This document shows, in pieces, positions 27,373 through 38,843 of a stretch of 64,000 bases of DNA (its first letter is position 1; each line of letters begins with the position of its first letter). A model generated the notes under the pieces. That model saw only the letters and a program-made list of their open reading frames with translations, was not told where the DNA came from and searched no databases. The translations under genes and the position numbers were made by a program. This DNA is from Amphritea japonica ATCC BAA-1530. Its GTDB lineage: Bacteria > Pseudomonadota > Gammaproteobacteria > Pseudomonadales > Balneatricaceae. Location of the stretch: positions 496,001 through 560,000 of the forward strand of contig NZ_AP014545.1 in NCBI RefSeq assembly GCF_016592435.1, in the 5' to 3' direction.

Positions 27373-29673
27373 ATGAAGATCAGAATCGGACTTCTTTTTA
27401 CCCTGGCTTTACTGTCATCATTCGCGTGGGCGCAATCATTTACTGTTGAGGATGTACGGCTGGAGGGCTTGCAACGCGTTGAACCTGGACTGGTCTTGCG
27501 AAACTTTGACATAGACTCCGGTCAGAGTGTTGACCAGGATGCGCTTGCAGAGGCAACGCGTCGGGTCTTTCGCACCGGCTATTTCGATGATATTCAAATA
27601 GCCCGCGACGGCAACGTCTTGATTGTCAAAGTACAGGAGCGTCCTGCCGTCAGTATCATTCGTCTGGAAGGAAATAAAGTACTGGAAGATGAGATGCTGC
27701 TGGATGGCCTGAAGCAGAACGGTCTTCGTGAGGGTGATGTATTCAAGCGTGCGACGCTTGATAAAATCCGTCAGGATCTGTTGAGACTTTATGCCGGCCA
27801 GGGGCGTTATGGTGCAGCGATAGAAGCAGAAGTGGAAACGCTATCTGAGAACCGCGTAGCACTAAATATTGATATTAAAGAGGGCAAGGTCGCCACCATT
27901 CAACATGTCAATATTGTGGGTAACTCGGTCTTTACTAATGAAGAGTTGCAAAAAGAATTCTCATTGAAGTTGCCCGGTTTTTGGGATTTTTTCAGCGATT
28001 CCGATAAATATGCCCGTGAGAAATTGGCAGGTGACTTAGAGCGGCTCCGTTCATACTACCTTGATCGGGGATATATTAATTTCACGATTGATTCTTCTCA
28101 GGTCTCTTTGACGCCGGATAAAAAGCATGTCTTCATTACTGTGAGTGTCACTGAGGGTGAGCAATTCAGTATTGGAGAGATTACGGTTGCGGGTGAGCTG
28201 GTCGTCGATGAACAGGAACTATTAAACGAGATTTCAATCACAGAGGGAGCTATTTTCTCTCGCCGTGAGATGACGGAATCTCAGGATGCGCTGATTCGTA
28301 AACTGGGTGATAGCGGCTATCTGTTTGCAAATGTGAGTCCGGTGCCCAAGGTTGTAGAAGGCAATACGGTTAATCTGCAGTTCTTCGTGGCTCCGGGAAA
28401 GCGTACCTATGTTCGTCGTATCTCTATAAAGGGAAACACTAAGACTGCTGATGTGGTAGTGCGACGTTCATTATCTCAGATGGAAGGAGGCATTGCTTCG
28501 ACCGCTTCAGTCGAAAGATCGAAGCAGCGTATTGCGCAAACTGGTTATTTTAAAGATATAAATGTGGAAACGACACCTGTGCCAGGCACGGATGATCTGG
28601 TTGATCTACAGTACAGTGTTATCGAGGATAATACGGGTAATTTTGCAGCCAGTGTTGGCTTCTCACAAACCAGTGGGGCGATTTTTAACCTGAGTGTTGA
28701 ACAGGAAAACTTTCTTGGGTCAGGTGATAGTGTAGGTTTTGGTATTACTCAGAGTGATACTATTACTGAGTATAAGTTTAGCTACGTAGAACCTTACTAT
28801 ACTGTTGATGGTGTTAGTCGCGGGTATAATGTTTACTCTCGTGAAACTAACTACGACGAAGAAAATGTGAGTAATTACTCTACCGATGCTATAGGTGGCG
28901 GGGTTAATTTTGGTTATCCAATGGATGACTATCAGCGGCTTAATTTCAGTTTTAACTACGAAAGGCTGAAGGTGAAGACTGTCTCAGATACGTCTACTGA
29001 AGTGTTTGACTTCCTGGACGCAGAAGGCGATGAATACAATATCTTTAATACGAAACTGTCGTGGAGTGATAACCACCTGGATCGGAAGATATTCCCGACC
29101 AAAGGCTATTCCCAGAGTGCCTCAATTGAGATCGGTATCCCTGGTAGTGATCTGTCTTATCATAAAGAACAGTATAAGGGGCGAATCTACTACCCTCTTT
29201 ATGACGGTGGGTATATTGCATCGGTGCGGGGTCGGTTGGCCTACGCGGGTAAGTTAGGTGATAACGCTTATCCCTTCTTTAAAAACTATTACAGCGGTGG
29301 TTTGAGTTCAGTACGTGGTTTTAAAGCTAACTCTCTGGGGCCTCGTGATTCTAAAAGCGATCCATTCGGCGGTAACGTTGCTATTGATTTCAGTGGCGAG
29401 CTAATCTTCCCGGTCCCTTTCTTAGAAGATACCGATTCAATGCGTACGTTGATATTTGCCGATGCAGGTAATGTGTTCCAGACAGAATGCCCTGCCGGTA
29501 GTGTCAATTGCGATAATGGTATTAAACTGGATGAGCTACGTTATTCTGCAGGCTTTGGTTTTAGTTGGCTGACACCGATTGGTCCAATATCTATTGCGCT
29601 TTCCAAAACCTTAAATGCAGAAGATATAGATGATGAGCGGTTCTTTGAATTTGCTCTTGGCCGAACTTTCTAA
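27373..29673 (+). CDS. bamA: Outer-membrane protein assembly factor BamA
   Basis: BamA inserts beta-barrel proteins into the outer membrane. This 766-residue protein has a signal peptide ending SSFAWAQ (about residue 21), five POTRA domains (about 22-425) and a C-terminal 16-strand barrel. The conserved barrel motif [15 protein letters not shown] and a terminal Phe (ALGRTF) are present. skp follows 10 bases after its stop, with a strong TAAGGAG ribosome site at the junction. Confidence 0.97.
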   Translation: MKIRIGLLFTLALLSSFAWAQSFTVEDVRLEGLQRVEPGLVLRNFDIDSGQSVDQDALAEATRRVFRTGYFDDIQIARDGNVLIVKVQERPAVSIIRLEGNKVLEDEMLLDGLKQNGLREGDVFKRATLDKIRQDLLRLYAGQGRYGAAIEAEVETLSENRVALNIDIKEGKVATIQHVNIVGNSVFTNEELQKEFSLKLPGFWDFFSDSDKYAREKLAGDLERLRSYYLDRGYINFTIDSSQVSLTPDKKHVFITVSVTEGEQFSIGEITVAGELVVDEQELLNEISITEGAIFSRREMTESQDALIRKLGDSGYLFANVSPVPKVVEGNTVNLQFFVAPGKRTYVRRISIKGNTKTADVVVRRSLSQMEGGIASTASVERSKQRIAQTGYFKDINVETTPVPGTDDLVDLQYSVIEDNTGNFAASVGFSQTSGAIFNLSVEQENFLGSGDSVGFGITQSDTITEYKFSYVEPYYTVDGVSRGYNVYSRETNYDEENVSNYSTDAIGGGVNFGYPMDDYQRLNFSFNYERLKVKTVSDTSTEVFDFLDAEGDEYNIFNTKLSWSDNHLDRKIFPTKGYSQSASIEIGIPGSDLSYHKEQYKGRIYYPLYDGGYIASVRGRLAYAGKLGDNAYPFFKNYYSGGLSSVRGFKANSLGPRDSKSDPFGGNVAIDFSGELIFPVPFLEDTDSMRTLIFADAGNVFQTECPAGSVNCDNGIKLDELRYSAGFGFSWLTPIGPISIALSKTLNAEDIDDERFFEFALGRTF

Positions 29674-29683
29674 GGAGAAAAAA

Positions 29684-30175
29684 ATGTTTCGATCATTGAT
29701 GATAATCACTGGATTACTGTTCAGCCTTAATGCGATGGCAGAGAAAATAGGTACTTTGAGTGTTCAGCAGGCATTGATGACCAGTCAGGCTGCGGAAGCG
29801 TTCCGTAATCAGCTAAAATCCGAGTTTAGTGGTGAACAGAAACAGCTGATGGATCTGGAAGGGCAGGCAAAAAAACTTCAGGAAAATATTCAAAAAGGTC
29901 AGGGTACTCAATCTAAGGAAGTTCAAGATCAGCAACGGGTTCAGTTTCAGAAGGCCTATGGTGAATTTCAGCGTCTGGCGCAGCAGTTACAGCAGAAACA
30001 GCGTCAGCGTGAAGAAGTCTTTCTGCAAGAGATGCGGCCTAAACTGGATAAGGTTATCCGCGGCTTGATTGATGATGAAGGCTACGATCTTGTCGTTAGT
30101 AAAGAAGCCACTATTTTTGCAAAACCTGAACTGGATATCACCGCCAAGGTGGTTGAGCTGTTGAATAAGCAGTAA
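29684..30175 (+). CDS. skp: Periplasmic chaperone Skp (OmpH)
   Basis: Skp holds unfolded outer-membrane proteins in the periplasm for BamA. The ATG at 29684, preceded by AAGGAG, gives 163 residues with a signal peptide (MFRSLMIITGLLFSLNAMA) followed by EKIGTLSVQQAL. The middle (about 45-115) is a Gln/Lys-rich coiled coil forming the tentacles. The frame is open further upstream into bamA, but that extension lacks the signal peptide at its N terminus. Confidence 0.94.
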   Translation: MFRSLMIITGLLFSLNAMAEKIGTLSVQQALMTSQAAEAFRNQLKSEFSGEQKQLMDLEGQAKKLQENIQKGQGTQSKEVQDQQRVQFQKAYGEFQRLAQQLQQKQRQREEVFLQEMRPKLDKVIRGLIDDEGYDLVVSKEATIFAKPELDITAKVVELLNKQ

Positions 30176-30181
30176 TTGCCG

Positions 30182-31228
30182 ATGTCTGAATCGAGTTATT
30201 CAGTAACTGAACTGGCGCTACTTTTGGGTGCTGAGACTGTTACGTCGGATTATCTGATTGATGGGATTGGGACGTTAGAGTCTGCGACTGAAACCCAGTT
30301 GTCGTTTCTTCATAATAGCCGTTATCAGTCGCAAGTAAGCGCGAGCGCTGCAGGTGCAATTCTGGTAACAGAAGCGCACCGAAAAGATGTGCAGACCGTG
30401 GCGCTTGTTGTTGATGATCCCTATCTGGCATATGCCAGAGCCACGGCATTGTTTGCGAACAATGGTCGTGCTGTAAGTCAGTTAGTGAGCCCCTCAGCTG
30501 TTATTAGCTCCGATGCTAGGGTTGCTGCTGATGCGGTTATTGGTCCGCACGTAGTCATAGGAGAAAGGGTGACGATCGCTTCCGGAGTAGTTATCGAAGC
30601 GAATTGCGTCATCGGCACCGCTTGCTCCATAGGTGAAAATACCCGTCTGGCTGCCAATGTAACCTTGTATAGTGATATTGAAGTGGGAAAAGACTGTCTT
30701 ATACATAGTGGGGCAGTCATTGGTGCGGATGGCTTTGGTTTTGCCAATAGCAACGGAGACTGGGTAAAAATTCATCAGTTGGGTGGTGTTAATATCGGCG
30801 ATGATGTTGAAATAGGTGCCGGTACAACAATTGATCGAGGCGCTCTGGATGATACGGTTATTGGTAACGGTGTGATTCTGGATAACCAGATTCAGATAGG
30901 TCATAACACAATTATTGGTGATCATACGGCGGTTGCCGCTTGTACGGCGATTGCGGGTAGCACTCGTATAGGAAAAAGATGCACCATCGCTGGAGCTTGT
31001 GCAATAGCGGGGCATTTAACCATTGTAGAGGGTACGCATATCACGGGGATGTCGATGGTTAGTCGATCGATTTTACAACCGGGTGCATATTCTTCAGGGA
31101 CTGCGGCAGAGCCGCATCAGCAATGGAAGCGTAATGCGGTGAGATTTCGTCAGTTAGATGAGATGTCTCGGCGCATTAAAAAATTAGAAAAAACTGTAAA
31201 GCAGCAGAACATTGAAGGTCAGCCTTAA
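30182..31228 (+). CDS. lpxD: UDP-3-O-(3-hydroxyacyl)glucosamine N-acyltransferase
   Basis: LpxD adds the second acyl chain in lipid A synthesis. The ATG at 30182 gives 348 residues (E. coli 341); a TTG at 30176 directly after the skp stop is in frame but less likely. After an N-terminal uridine-binding domain (1-100) come many hexapeptide repeats of the left-handed beta-helix ([16 protein letters not shown]). The catalytic histidine lies in [13 protein letters not shown]. The stop TAA overlaps the fabZ ATG by one base. Confidence 0.96.
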   Translation: MSESSYSVTELALLLGAETVTSDYLIDGIGTLESATETQLSFLHNSRYQSQVSASAAGAILVTEAHRKDVQTVALVVDDPYLAYARATALFANNGRAVSQLVSPSAVISSDARVAADAVIGPHVVIGERVTIASGVVIEANCVIGTACSIGENTRLAANVTLYSDIEVGKDCLIHSGAVIGADGFGFANSNGDWVKIHQLGGVNIGDDVEIGAGTTIDRGALDDTVIGNGVILDNQIQIGHNTIIGDHTAVAACTAIAGSTRIGKRCTIAGACAIAGHLTIVEGTHITGMSMVSRSILQPGAYSSGTAAEPHQQWKRNAVRFRQLDEMSRRIKKLEKTVKQQNIEGQP

Positions 31229-31665
31229 TGATGGATGTAAACGAGATCCGCAAGTATTTACCACACCGTTACCCTTTCTTATTGGTTGATCGGGTGGTTG
31301 AATTAATTCCGGGAGAATCAATCGTTGCTTATAAGAACGTGACAGTGAATGAGCCGTTCTTTAATGGACATTTTCCGGATCATCCGGTCATGCCCGGTGT
31401 ATTGATTCAGGAAGCGATGGCGCAAGCCGCAGGTATCCTTGGCTTTAAAACCATGGATAAAACACCTCAGGATGGATCTATTTATTACTTTGTAGGTTCT
31501 GATAAGCTACGTTTTAAGCGTCCGGTTGTTCCAGGCGATCGTCTACAGTTAGAGGCTAAAATTGTTTCTGAAAAACGCGGTATCTGGAAATTTGATGTTC
31601 GTGCTACAGTAGACGGTGAGCTGGCAAGCTCCGCGACTATTCTTTGTGCAGATAGAAAGGTTTAA
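31228..31665 (+). CDS. fabZ: 3-hydroxyacyl-ACP dehydratase FabZ
   Basis: FabZ dehydrates 3-hydroxyacyl-ACP in fatty acid elongation and competes with LpxA/LpxD for substrate. This 145-residue hot-dog protein has the active-site His48 in [13 protein letters not shown] and Glu62 in [12 protein letters not shown] second ATG at 31231 is an alternative start. lpxA begins 2 bases after the stop. Confidence 0.97.
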   Translation: MMDVNEIRKYLPHRYPFLLVDRVVELIPGESIVAYKNVTVNEPFFNGHFPDHPVMPGVLIQEAMAQAAGILGFKTMDKTPQDGSIYYFVGSDKLRFKRPVVPGDRLQLEAKIVSEKRGIWKFDVRATVDGELASSATILCADRKV

Positions 31666-31667
31666 AA

Positions 31668-32438
31668 TTGATCCACTCAAGCGCCATTATTGATCCGTCT
31701 GCTCGCCTTGCTGATGATGTTGAGGTGGGGCCATGGACTGTTATAGGTCCTCAAGTTGAGGTCGGCTCCGGGACCAAAATAAACTCTCATGTGGTTATTA
31801 AAGGGCCGACAAAAATTGGCTCAGATAATCACATATTTCAGTTCGCCAGTATTGGTGAAGACTGTCAGGATAAAAAGTATAACGGTGAGCCTACAGAGCT
31901 TTTAATTGGCAACAACAACGTTTTTCGCGAAGGTTGCACTATTCACCGGGGTACGGTTCAGGATAACAGCGTTACTATTATCGGTAGCGATAATCTGTTT
32001 ATGGCTAATGTTCACGTGGCCCATGATTGTGTAGTGGGTAACGATAATATTCTGGCTAATAACTGTGCGATTGCAGGCCACGTTAAGATGGGTGATAACA
32101 TCATTCTGGGTGGTTTTACTGCGGTACATCAGTTTTGCGTGATTGGATCCCATAGTATGTGTGGCGCTGGCACTGTGGTGCTAAAGGATATTCCTGCATT
32201 TGTTATGTCCAACGGCAACAGCGCGCAGCCTCATGGCATAAATGCTGAAGGATTGCGGCGTCGCGGTTTCTCGGTTGAGGCTATTCAGAATATTAAACGC
32301 GCCTACAAGATAATCTATCGTCAGGGTTTGAAGCTGGATCAGGCTATAGAGCAGCTTGACGTGATGGTTAATGAAACTCCCGAAATACAGTTGCTGACAC
32401 ACTCTCTAAAGGCCTCGACTCGAGGCATCATTCGATAG
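31668..32438 (+). CDS. lpxA: UDP-N-acetylglucosamine acyltransferase LpxA (TTG start)
   Basis: LpxA starts lipid A synthesis by acylating UDP-GlcNAc. The 256-residue protein (E. coli 262) starts MIHSSAIIDPSARLADDVEV, in line with the family, and must use TTG because no ATG lies near this position in frame. Left-handed beta-helix hexapeptides run to about 190, with the catalytic His in NVHVAHDCVVGNDN, and the C-terminal helical domain follows. The rare start next to the fabZ stop suggests translation coupled to fabZ. Confidence 0.95.
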   Translation: MIHSSAIIDPSARLADDVEVGPWTVIGPQVEVGSGTKINSHVVIKGPTKIGSDNHIFQFASIGEDCQDKKYNGEPTELLIGNNNVFREGCTIHRGTVQDNSVTIIGSDNLFMANVHVAHDCVVGNDNILANNCAIAGHVKMGDNIILGGFTAVHQFCVIGSHSMCGAGTVVLKDIPAFVMSNGNSAQPHGINAEGLRRRGFSVEAIQNIKRAYKIIYRQGLKLDQAIEQLDVMVNETPEIQLLTHSLKASTRGIIR

Positions 32439-32445
32439 GCTGTTA

Positions 32446-33618
32446 ATGAGTCCCCTCCGCATAGGTATCGTTGCAGGTGAGGCGTCGGGAGATATTCTCG
32501 GTGCCGGGCTGTTGGCAGAATTAAATCGTCGTTTTCCTAATATTACGATTGAAGGTATTGGCGGTGAGCTGATGCAGGAAGAAGGCTGTCACAGCCTTTA
32601 TCCCATGGATCGCTTGTCCGTGATGGGGCTGGTAGAAGTTCTGAGCCGGTTGCGGGAATTGTTAGGTATCCGCAAAGCACTTGTTACTCGCTTTACAGAT
32701 GAAAGGCCTGATGTTTTCATCGGTATCGATGCGCCAGACTTTACGTTGAACCTGGAAGGTAAGCTTCGCCGTATCGGTATTCCAACGGTACATTACGTCA
32801 GTCCATCGGTATGGGCGTGGCGTAGTAAACGGGTTTTTAAAATCCTTAAAACCACAGATCTGATGCTGACTTTGTTTCCATTTGAAGCGAAGTTCTATGA
32901 AAAGCATGCTATGCCAGTTGAGTTTGTGGGCCACCCGCTTGCAAATATGATTCCTCTTGAGGTGAGCCAGGCAGAGGCTCGGTCTGAACTGGGGCTTTCG
33001 CAAAAACAGCGTATTGTAGCGTTAATGCCGGGTAGTCGCAGCGGTGAGCTTAAGTACCTGGCTGTTCCCTTCTTAGAGACGGCACGCTGGTTGCTAAAGC
33101 GACAGCCTGATCTGACTTTTGTCATGCCTGCGGCAAACCAGCAGCGGTTTGAACATCTACGTGAACTGTTAGATCAGGACTACAGTGACTTACCCGTAAC
33201 GCTTATATTAAAAAGGTCCCGGGATGTTATGACGGCTGCCGATGCGATTTTGCTCGCATCGGGGACGGCAACCCTGGAAGCGTTATTATTAAAGAAGCCG
33301 ATGGTTGTTGCCTATCGGATGGCACCGCTGACCTATAAAATTCTTTCGCGCTTAGTGAAGAGTGAGTATATCTCTTTGCCGAATCTCTTAGCTGATGCGT
33401 CGTTGGTTCCGGAAATTCTTCAGGATGAAGTAAGGCCGGATGTTCTTGGGCCTGCGATTGAACAAGCGTTATTGGATAGCGATGATAGCAGCGAACTAAA
33501 ACAGCGTTTTATCGATATTCATCATCAATTACGTCAGGATGCCAGTAAAAAAGCGGTGGATGCGATTGTTAAGTTGTTACAGGCACGAGGACGGTTAGAT
33601 GCAAACGTCGGCTTTTGA
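32446..33618 (+). CDS. lpxB: Lipid-A-disaccharide synthase
   Basis: LpxB (390 residues, GT19) joins UDP-2,3-diacylglucosamine and lipid X. It starts [20 protein letters not shown], with the signature [13 protein letters not shown] and [20 protein letters not shown] in the nucleotide-sugar half. Its end overlaps rnhB by 20 bases. It completes the lpxD-fabZ-lpxA-lpxB unit. Confidence 0.97.
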   Translation: MSPLRIGIVAGEASGDILGAGLLAELNRRFPNITIEGIGGELMQEEGCHSLYPMDRLSVMGLVEVLSRLRELLGIRKALVTRFTDERPDVFIGIDAPDFTLNLEGKLRRIGIPTVHYVSPSVWAWRSKRVFKILKTTDLMLTLFPFEAKFYEKHAMPVEFVGHPLANMIPLEVSQAEARSELGLSQKQRIVALMPGSRSGELKYLAVPFLETARWLLKRQPDLTFVMPAANQQRFEHLRELLDQDYSDLPVTLILKRSRDVMTAADAILLASGTATLEALLLKKPMVVAYRMAPLTYKILSRLVKSEYISLPNLLADASLVPEILQDEVRPDVLGPAIEQALLDSDDSSELKQRFIDIHHQLRQDASKKAVDAIVKLLQARGRLDANVGF

Positions 33619-34216
33619 CTTTTCCGCGACAAAACTGATCGCGGGTGTGGATGAAGTGGGGCGGGGGCCTCTGATTGGCAACGTTGTCACTGCGGCGGTT
33701 ATTCTTGATCCGGCTAATCCTATCGATGGCTTAACTGACTCTAAGAAACTTAGCGAGAAGAAACGTGAGCAGTTATTCCCGTTGATCCAGGAGCGTGCGT
33801 TGGCCTGGTCGATCGCCTGGGCGACCCCTGCAGAAATCGATGAACTGAATATTCTTCATGCGACTATGCTGGCGATGCAACGGGCTGTGAATCAGCTGAG
33901 TGTGACGCCGGAATTCGCGTTAATCGACGGTAACCGTTGCCCTCCGGGGCTGCCCTGTCCTGCTGAAGCGATTGTAAAAGGTGACCTGAAAGAACCGGCG
34001 ATCAGCGCTGCGTCTATTTTGGCGAAGGTTTATCGGGACCGAGAAATGCTAGAGCTCGACCTTCGCCATCCTGATTACGGGTTTGCAAAACATAAGGGTT
34101 ATCCTACGGCGCTGCATATGGAAAAACTGCGCCAGCATGGGCCTCTTCCGGAACACCGTCGTAGCTTTAGACCGGTGGCTGACTTGTTAGCGTTAACTTC
34201 TACTGAAACTGAGTAA
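33599..34216 (+). CDS. rnhB: Ribonuclease HII
   Basis: RnhB cuts single ribonucleotides and RNA primers out of DNA. The 205-residue protein has the active-site start [17 protein letters not shown] (Asp18, Glu19), [13 protein letters not shown] and [14 protein letters not shown]. The first 20 bases overlap lpxB. dnaE begins 10 bases after the stop, the usual rnhB-dnaE pairing. Confidence 0.96.
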   Translation: MQTSAFDFSATKLIAGVDEVGRGPLIGNVVTAAVILDPANPIDGLTDSKKLSEKKREQLFPLIQERALAWSIAWATPAEIDELNILHATMLAMQRAVNQLSVTPEFALIDGNRCPPGLPCPAEAIVKGDLKEPAISAASILAKVYRDREMLELDLRHPDYGFAKHKGYPTALHMEKLRQHGPLPEHRRSFRPVADLLALTSTETE

Positions 34217-34226
34217 ATGAACTGAA

Positions 34227-37200
34227 ATGACTGATCCGGCATTTGTACATCTGCGCATGCATACCGAGTTTTCACTGGTCGATGGTCTGGTGCGTATAAA
34301 AGAGCTGGTTGGTGTTGCTAAAGACCAGCAGATTCCAGCGATTGCCATAACCGATCAGGTAAATCTGTTTGCTTTGGTTAAATTCTTTAAAGCAACAACC
34401 GGTGCCGGGATTAAACCGATATTTGGTGCGGATGTGTGGCTTGAAAACGAATCTGAGCCTGAGTCACCGCCCCATAGACTGACCCTGCTGGCGATGAATG
34501 AAAAGGGTTATCGCAATTTGATGGAGCTCATCTCGCTGGCTTACGAGCAAGGGCAGAGCGTCCAGCCGGAACTGGCACTGCTGAAGAAAAGCTGGATCTT
34601 TGATCGCTCGCAGGGCCTGATCGTTTTGTCTGGCGCAAAGGAGGGCGAAGTCGGGCGGGCGCTATCTGATAATGACTCTGCCCGGGCTGTAGTTGAGCAG
34701 TGGCAACAGGTGTTTCAGGATCGTTTTTATTTAGAAATTCAGCGTACTGGCCGTCCCGGTGATGAAAGCTGTGTTCATGCATCGGTTCAGTTGGCGGATG
34801 AAACGGGTTGCCCGTTGGTTGCGACGAACGAAGTGATGTTTATCAGGCCTGAAGATTTCGAAGCCCATGAGGTTCGTGTCTGTATTAACCAGAGCCGGAC
34901 CCTGGAAGATCCTAACCGCCCAAAGAACTACACCGAACAGCAGTACCTTCGCTCTGCTGAAGAGATGGCTGAGTTGTTTAGCGATATTCCCTCCGCTGTG
35001 GACAACAGTGTTGAGATCGCTAAACGGTGTAATGTCGAGCTCGATTTAGGGACCTATTATCTGCCTAAGTACCCGATTCCTGATGGGATGACGATGGATC
35101 AGTTTTTTGCTGATGTATCCTGGAAGGGGCTGGAAGAGCGGCTTGATATTTTATTGGATAAAGATGCTCCTGATTATGCTGAAAAGCGTAAGCCCTATGA
35201 AGAACGGATGGTCTTTGAACTCGATATCATTACGCAGATGGGTTTCCCGGGCTACTTTCTGATCGTAATGGACTTCATTCAGTGGGGTAAAGATAACGGC
35301 GTACCTGTTGGTCCTGGTCGAGGGTCAGGTGCGGGCTCGCTGGTTGCTTATGCGCAGAAGATTACCGACCTTGATCCGCTTGAATATGACTTGCTATTCG
35401 AACGGTTCTTGAATCCGGAACGGGTATCAATGCCCGATTTCGATATCGATTTCTGCATGGATAACCGGGATAAGGTTATCGATTATGTAGCAGAAACTTA
35501 CGGCCGTGATGCCGTATCTCAGATTGTAACTTTTGGTACGATGGCGGCGAAAGCGGTTGTACGTGATGTTGCCCGGGTGCAGGGTAAGCCCTTTGGTCTG
35601 GCCGATAAACTGTCTAAGCTGATTCCGTTTGAGATTGGCATGACGCTGACCAGGGCTATGGATGAAGAGCCTTTGATGCGGGAGTTTGTTGAGGGTAACG
35701 AAGAAGCCCAGGAAATTATGGAGATGGCCTTTAAGTTAGAAGGTCTGACCCGAAATGTGGGTAAGCATGCCGGAGGTGTGGTAATCGCACCGACTAAGTT
35801 GACTGACTTCTCTGCTACTTATTGTGATGAACTGGGGCAGGGGTTGGTCACTCAGTTCGACAAGAACGATGTCGAGGAAGCGGGGTTGGTTAAGTTTGAC
35901 TTCCTGGGTCTGCGTACCTTGACTATTGTCGACTGGGCGGTCAAAACCATCGATCGTATACGGGCGAAAACGGGCGAAGAACCGTTGGATATTGCTCTGA
36001 TCGATCTTGAAGACCGACCGACCTTTGATCTGTTGCAATCGGCTGAAACCACTGCGGTATTTCAGCTTGAGTCCAGCGGCATGAAAGATCTGGTGCGCCG
36101 TTTGCAGCCGGATCGCTTTGAAGATATTGTCGCTTTGGTGGCGCTATTCCGGCCAGGCCCGCTTCAGTCAGGCATGGTGGACGACTTTATCCTACGAAAG
36201 CATGGTCAGGCTGAATTGGCATACCCCCATGCTGACTACCAGCTGGATAGCCTGCAGCCAGTATTGGAACCTACTTACGGTATTATCCTGTATCAGGAAC
36301 AGGTCATGCAGATCGCTCAGGTGATGGCAGGCTATACCCTGGGTGGTGCAGATATGCTCCGTCGGGCGATGGGTAAGAAAAAACCTGAAGAGATGGCTAA
36401 ACAGCGTACCTCTTTTCTTGAGGGGTCAGAGCAGAACGGTATTGATGCTGATCTGGCGGGTAATATCTTTGATCTGGTAGAGAAATTTGCCGGCTATGGC
36501 TTCAACAAATCCCACTCGGCCGCTTATGCGTTGGTGTCCTATCAGACCGCATGGTTGAAAACGCATTATCCGGCGCCTTTCATGGCAGCAGTATTGTCAT
36601 CTGATATGCAGAACACCGATAAAGTGGTGATCTTCGTTGAAGAGTGCCGCACCATGAAGTTGCCATTAGTGTTGCCGGATGTGAATTTCGGTGAGTATAT
36701 GTTCACCGTGAATGATGAGGGTGAAATCGTCTATGGTCTGGGGGCTGTCAAGGGCGTTGGTGAGGGGCCGATAGAGGCGATAGTTGAAGCTCGCAATGAC
36801 GGTGGCGAATTTTCCGATATTTTTGATTTTTGTAAGCGTGTGGGCAGTAAAAAGCTGAATAAACGTGTTTTGGAGGCGTTGGTACGCTCCGGAGCGCTGG
36901 ATCATATGGGGCCTGATCGGGCTCAAATCTGGGCCTGTATACCCGAAGCTCTGAAAGCAGCAGATCAGTCGGAACGCAATCAGAATGCAGGAATGTTTGA
37001 TCTGTTTGGTGAGGTTGAAGCTGAGCAGCCGAGAGATCCTTACGCCGAGTATATGAAGCTCCGTAAGTGGACCGATAAAGAGCGCTTGCAGGGCGAACGA
37101 GAGACTTTGGGTCTCTATGTTACCGGGCATCCCATTGATGAATATGAATCCGAATTGCCGCACTTTATCTCCAAGCGCATCGGTGAGCTGCAGCCTCAGC

Positions 37201-37721
37201 GGGGGCAGCAGCAGAAGATGTTAGGCCTGGTGGTGGATGTTCGGGTTATGAAAACGAAGAAAGGCGACCCGCTGTGTTTCGTTACCCTGGATGACCGCAC
37301 TTCGCGGATTGAAGTCTCTTTGTTTGGTGAGGCTTACGATGAGTACCGGACTGTATTGGTCAAAGATGCTGTGTTGCTAATTGAGGGTGAAATTACTGTC
37401 GATAGCTATTCCGGTACGGATAAACTTAAAGTACGAGGTAATTCCGTTGTTGATATTACCCAGTGCAGAGCGCGGTATGGTAAGCATATAGAGATAGATT
37501 GTGATGAGCAGCAGCTGCGGGAGCGTCCTTTGAAGGCCTTTGGTGAACTGCTTACAGCGCATAAAAGCAGTGTAAAAATGCCTGTTGCATTGAAGTATAG
37601 CCGCATTGATGCCTCTGCACTCCTGACGTTGGGTGAAGCCTGGCAAGTACCGCCAACCGATGAACTGCTGCTTAAACTGAAAGACCAGTTTGGTGGTGAT
37701 GCGGTCCGTATTCGCTATTGA
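34227..37721 (+). CDS. dnaE: DNA polymerase III alpha subunit
   Basis: This 1164-residue replicative polymerase (E. coli 1160) has an N-terminal PHP domain (FVHLRMHTEFSLVDGLV), palm with the catalytic acidic motif VSMPDFDIDFCMD (about 405) and GPGRGSGAGSLVAYA, fingers (YGFNKSHSAAYALVSYQTAWL), and a C-terminal OB fold (about 990-1070, VVDVRVMKTKKGDPLCFVTL). The beta-clamp-binding and tau-binding regions lie beyond. The full reading frame is intact. accA follows at a 118-base distance. Confidence 0.98.
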   Translation: MTDPAFVHLRMHTEFSLVDGLVRIKELVGVAKDQQIPAIAITDQVNLFALVKFFKATTGAGIKPIFGADVWLENESEPESPPHRLTLLAMNEKGYRNLMELISLAYEQGQSVQPELALLKKSWIFDRSQGLIVLSGAKEGEVGRALSDNDSARAVVEQWQQVFQDRFYLEIQRTGRPGDESCVHASVQLADETGCPLVATNEVMFIRPEDFEAHEVRVCINQSRTLEDPNRPKNYTEQQYLRSAEEMAELFSDIPSAVDNSVEIAKRCNVELDLGTYYLPKYPIPDGMTMDQFFADVSWKGLEERLDILLDKDAPDYAEKRKPYEERMVFELDIITQMGFPGYFLIVMDFIQWGKDNGVPVGPGRGSGAGSLVAYAQKITDLDPLEYDLLFERFLNPERVSMPDFDIDFCMDNRDKVIDYVAETYGRDAVSQIVTFGTMAAKAVVRDVARVQGKPFGLADKLSKLIPFEIGMTLTRAMDEEPLMREFVEGNEEAQEIMEMAFKLEGLTRNVGKHAGGVVIAPTKLTDFSATYCDELGQGLVTQFDKNDVEEAGLVKFDFLGLRTLTIVDWAVKTIDRIRAKTGEEPLDIALIDLEDRPTFDLLQSAETTAVFQLESSGMKDLVRRLQPDRFEDIVALVALFRPGPLQSGMVDDFILRKHGQAELAYPHADYQLDSLQPVLEPTYGIILYQEQVMQIAQVMAGYTLGGADMLRRAMGKKKPEEMAKQRTSFLEGSEQNGIDADLAGNIFDLVEKFAGYGFNKSHSAAYALVSYQTAWLKTHYPAPFMAAVLSSDMQNTDKVVIFVEECRTMKLPLVLPDVNFGEYMFTVNDEGEIVYGLGAVKGVGEGPIEAIVEARNDGGEFSDIFDFCKRVGSKKLNKRVLEALVRSGALDHMGPDRAQIWACIPEALKAADQSERNQNAGMFDLFGEVEAEQPRDPYAEYMKLRKWTDKERLQGERETLGLYVTGHPIDEYESELPHFISKRIGELQPQRGQQQKMLGLVVDVRVMKTKKGDPLCFVTLDDRTSRIEVSLFGEAYDEYRTVLVKDAVLLIEGEITVDSYSGTDKLKVRGNSVVDITQCRARYGKHIEIDCDEQQLRERPLKAFGELLTAHKSSVKMPVALKYSRIDASALLTLGEAWQVPPTDELLLKLKDQFGGDAVRIRY

Positions 37722-37839
37722 TCGGGGTGGTTCTTAAACCCAACAAAGAGTAGAATTAGGCCAATTTTTTATCGTCGGTCGCAACCTGTTGCCTCTGTAT
37801 CGCGGCCGAAACGAAGCAAAACTGACGGAAGATCACTAT

Positions 37840-38793
37840 ATGAATCCCAATTATCTGGATTTTGAACAGCCTATCGCTGATCTGGAAGCAAAGATCGAAG
37901 AGCTGCGCCTGGTTGGCGATGACAATGAGCTGAATATTGAGGAAGAGATTACCAAGCTGCAGGGTAAAAGCCGTAGTCTCACGGAGTCTCTGTTTAGTGA
38001 TCTGAGCGAGTGGCAGATTTCTCAAATAGCGCGTCATCCTTTACGTCCTTATACACTAGACTATGTAAAGTTGATTTTTGATGACTTTGAAGAGCTGCAT
38101 GGTGATCGTCATTTTGCCGATGATCAGGCGCTTGTTGGGGGTATCGCCCGACTGGAAGGTCGTCCAGTCATGGTAATCGGTCATCAAAAAGGGCGTGAAG
38201 TTAAAGAGAAAGTTCGCCGTAATTTTGGTATGCCGCGTCCTGAGGGCTACCGTAAAGCACTACGGTTGATGGAGATGGCAGAACGTTTCAAAATGCCTAT
38301 CCTGACATTTATTGATACACCAGGCGCTTATCCGGGTATTGATGCCGAGGAACGTGGTCAGTCTGAAGCAATTGCGTTTAATCTGGCCGCAATGTCTCGC
38401 TTAAAAACCCCTATTATCGCAACGGTTGTTGGCGAAGGTGGGTCTGGTGGTGCATTAGCCATCGGCGTTTGCGATGAGTTGATGATGTTACAGTACTCAA
38501 CTTACTCCGTTATCTCCCCGGAAGGTTGTGCTTCTATCCTGTGGAAGAGTGCAGATAAGGCGCCAGACGCTGCGCGGGCAATGGGTCTGACCTCTGATCG
38601 CCTTCACGGGCATGGACTGGTTGATCAGATAGTTGATGAACCATTGGGTGGAGCACATCGTGATCACGGGTTGATTGCTGCTAACCTTAAGAAACATTTG
38701 CTGGAAACGCTGGAGCGGTTATCCGAGATAGAGCAGGATGAGCTTCTCGAACGGCGTTACGAACGTCTGATGTCTTACGGCATCAGCCAGTAA
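37840..38793 (+). CDS. accA: Acetyl-CoA carboxylase carboxyltransferase subunit alpha
   Basis: AccA with AccD transfers the carboxyl group from biotin to acetyl-CoA. The frame is open from 37789, but ATG 37840 ([20 protein letters not shown]) gives the normal 317 residues (E. coli 319). Core motifs include [38 protein letters not shown] and [14 protein letters not shown] terminator follows, then tilS. Confidence 0.97.
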   Translation: MNPNYLDFEQPIADLEAKIEELRLVGDDNELNIEEEITKLQGKSRSLTESLFSDLSEWQISQIARHPLRPYTLDYVKLIFDDFEELHGDRHFADDQALVGGIARLEGRPVMVIGHQKGREVKEKVRRNFGMPRPEGYRKALRLMEMAERFKMPILTFIDTPGAYPGIDAEERGQSEAIAFNLAAMSRLKTPIIATVVGEGGSGGALAIGVCDELMMLQYSTYSVISPEGCASILWKSADKAPDAARAMGLTSDRLHGHGLVDQIVDEPLGGAHRDHGLIAANLKKHLLETLERLSEIEQDELLERRYERLMSYGISQ

Positions 38794-38800
38794 CATTGAG

Positions 38801-38828
38801 ACCGTCGGCCAGCCCGGCGGTTTTTTTT
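38801..38828 (+). terminator. Terminator after accA
   Basis: ACCGTCGG (38801-38808) pairs with CCGGCGGT (one G-T pair), followed by eight T's. It lies 8 bases after the accA stop and 16 bases before tilS. Confidence 0.85.
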
Positions 38829-38843
38829 GCTTCCTGAATATCT

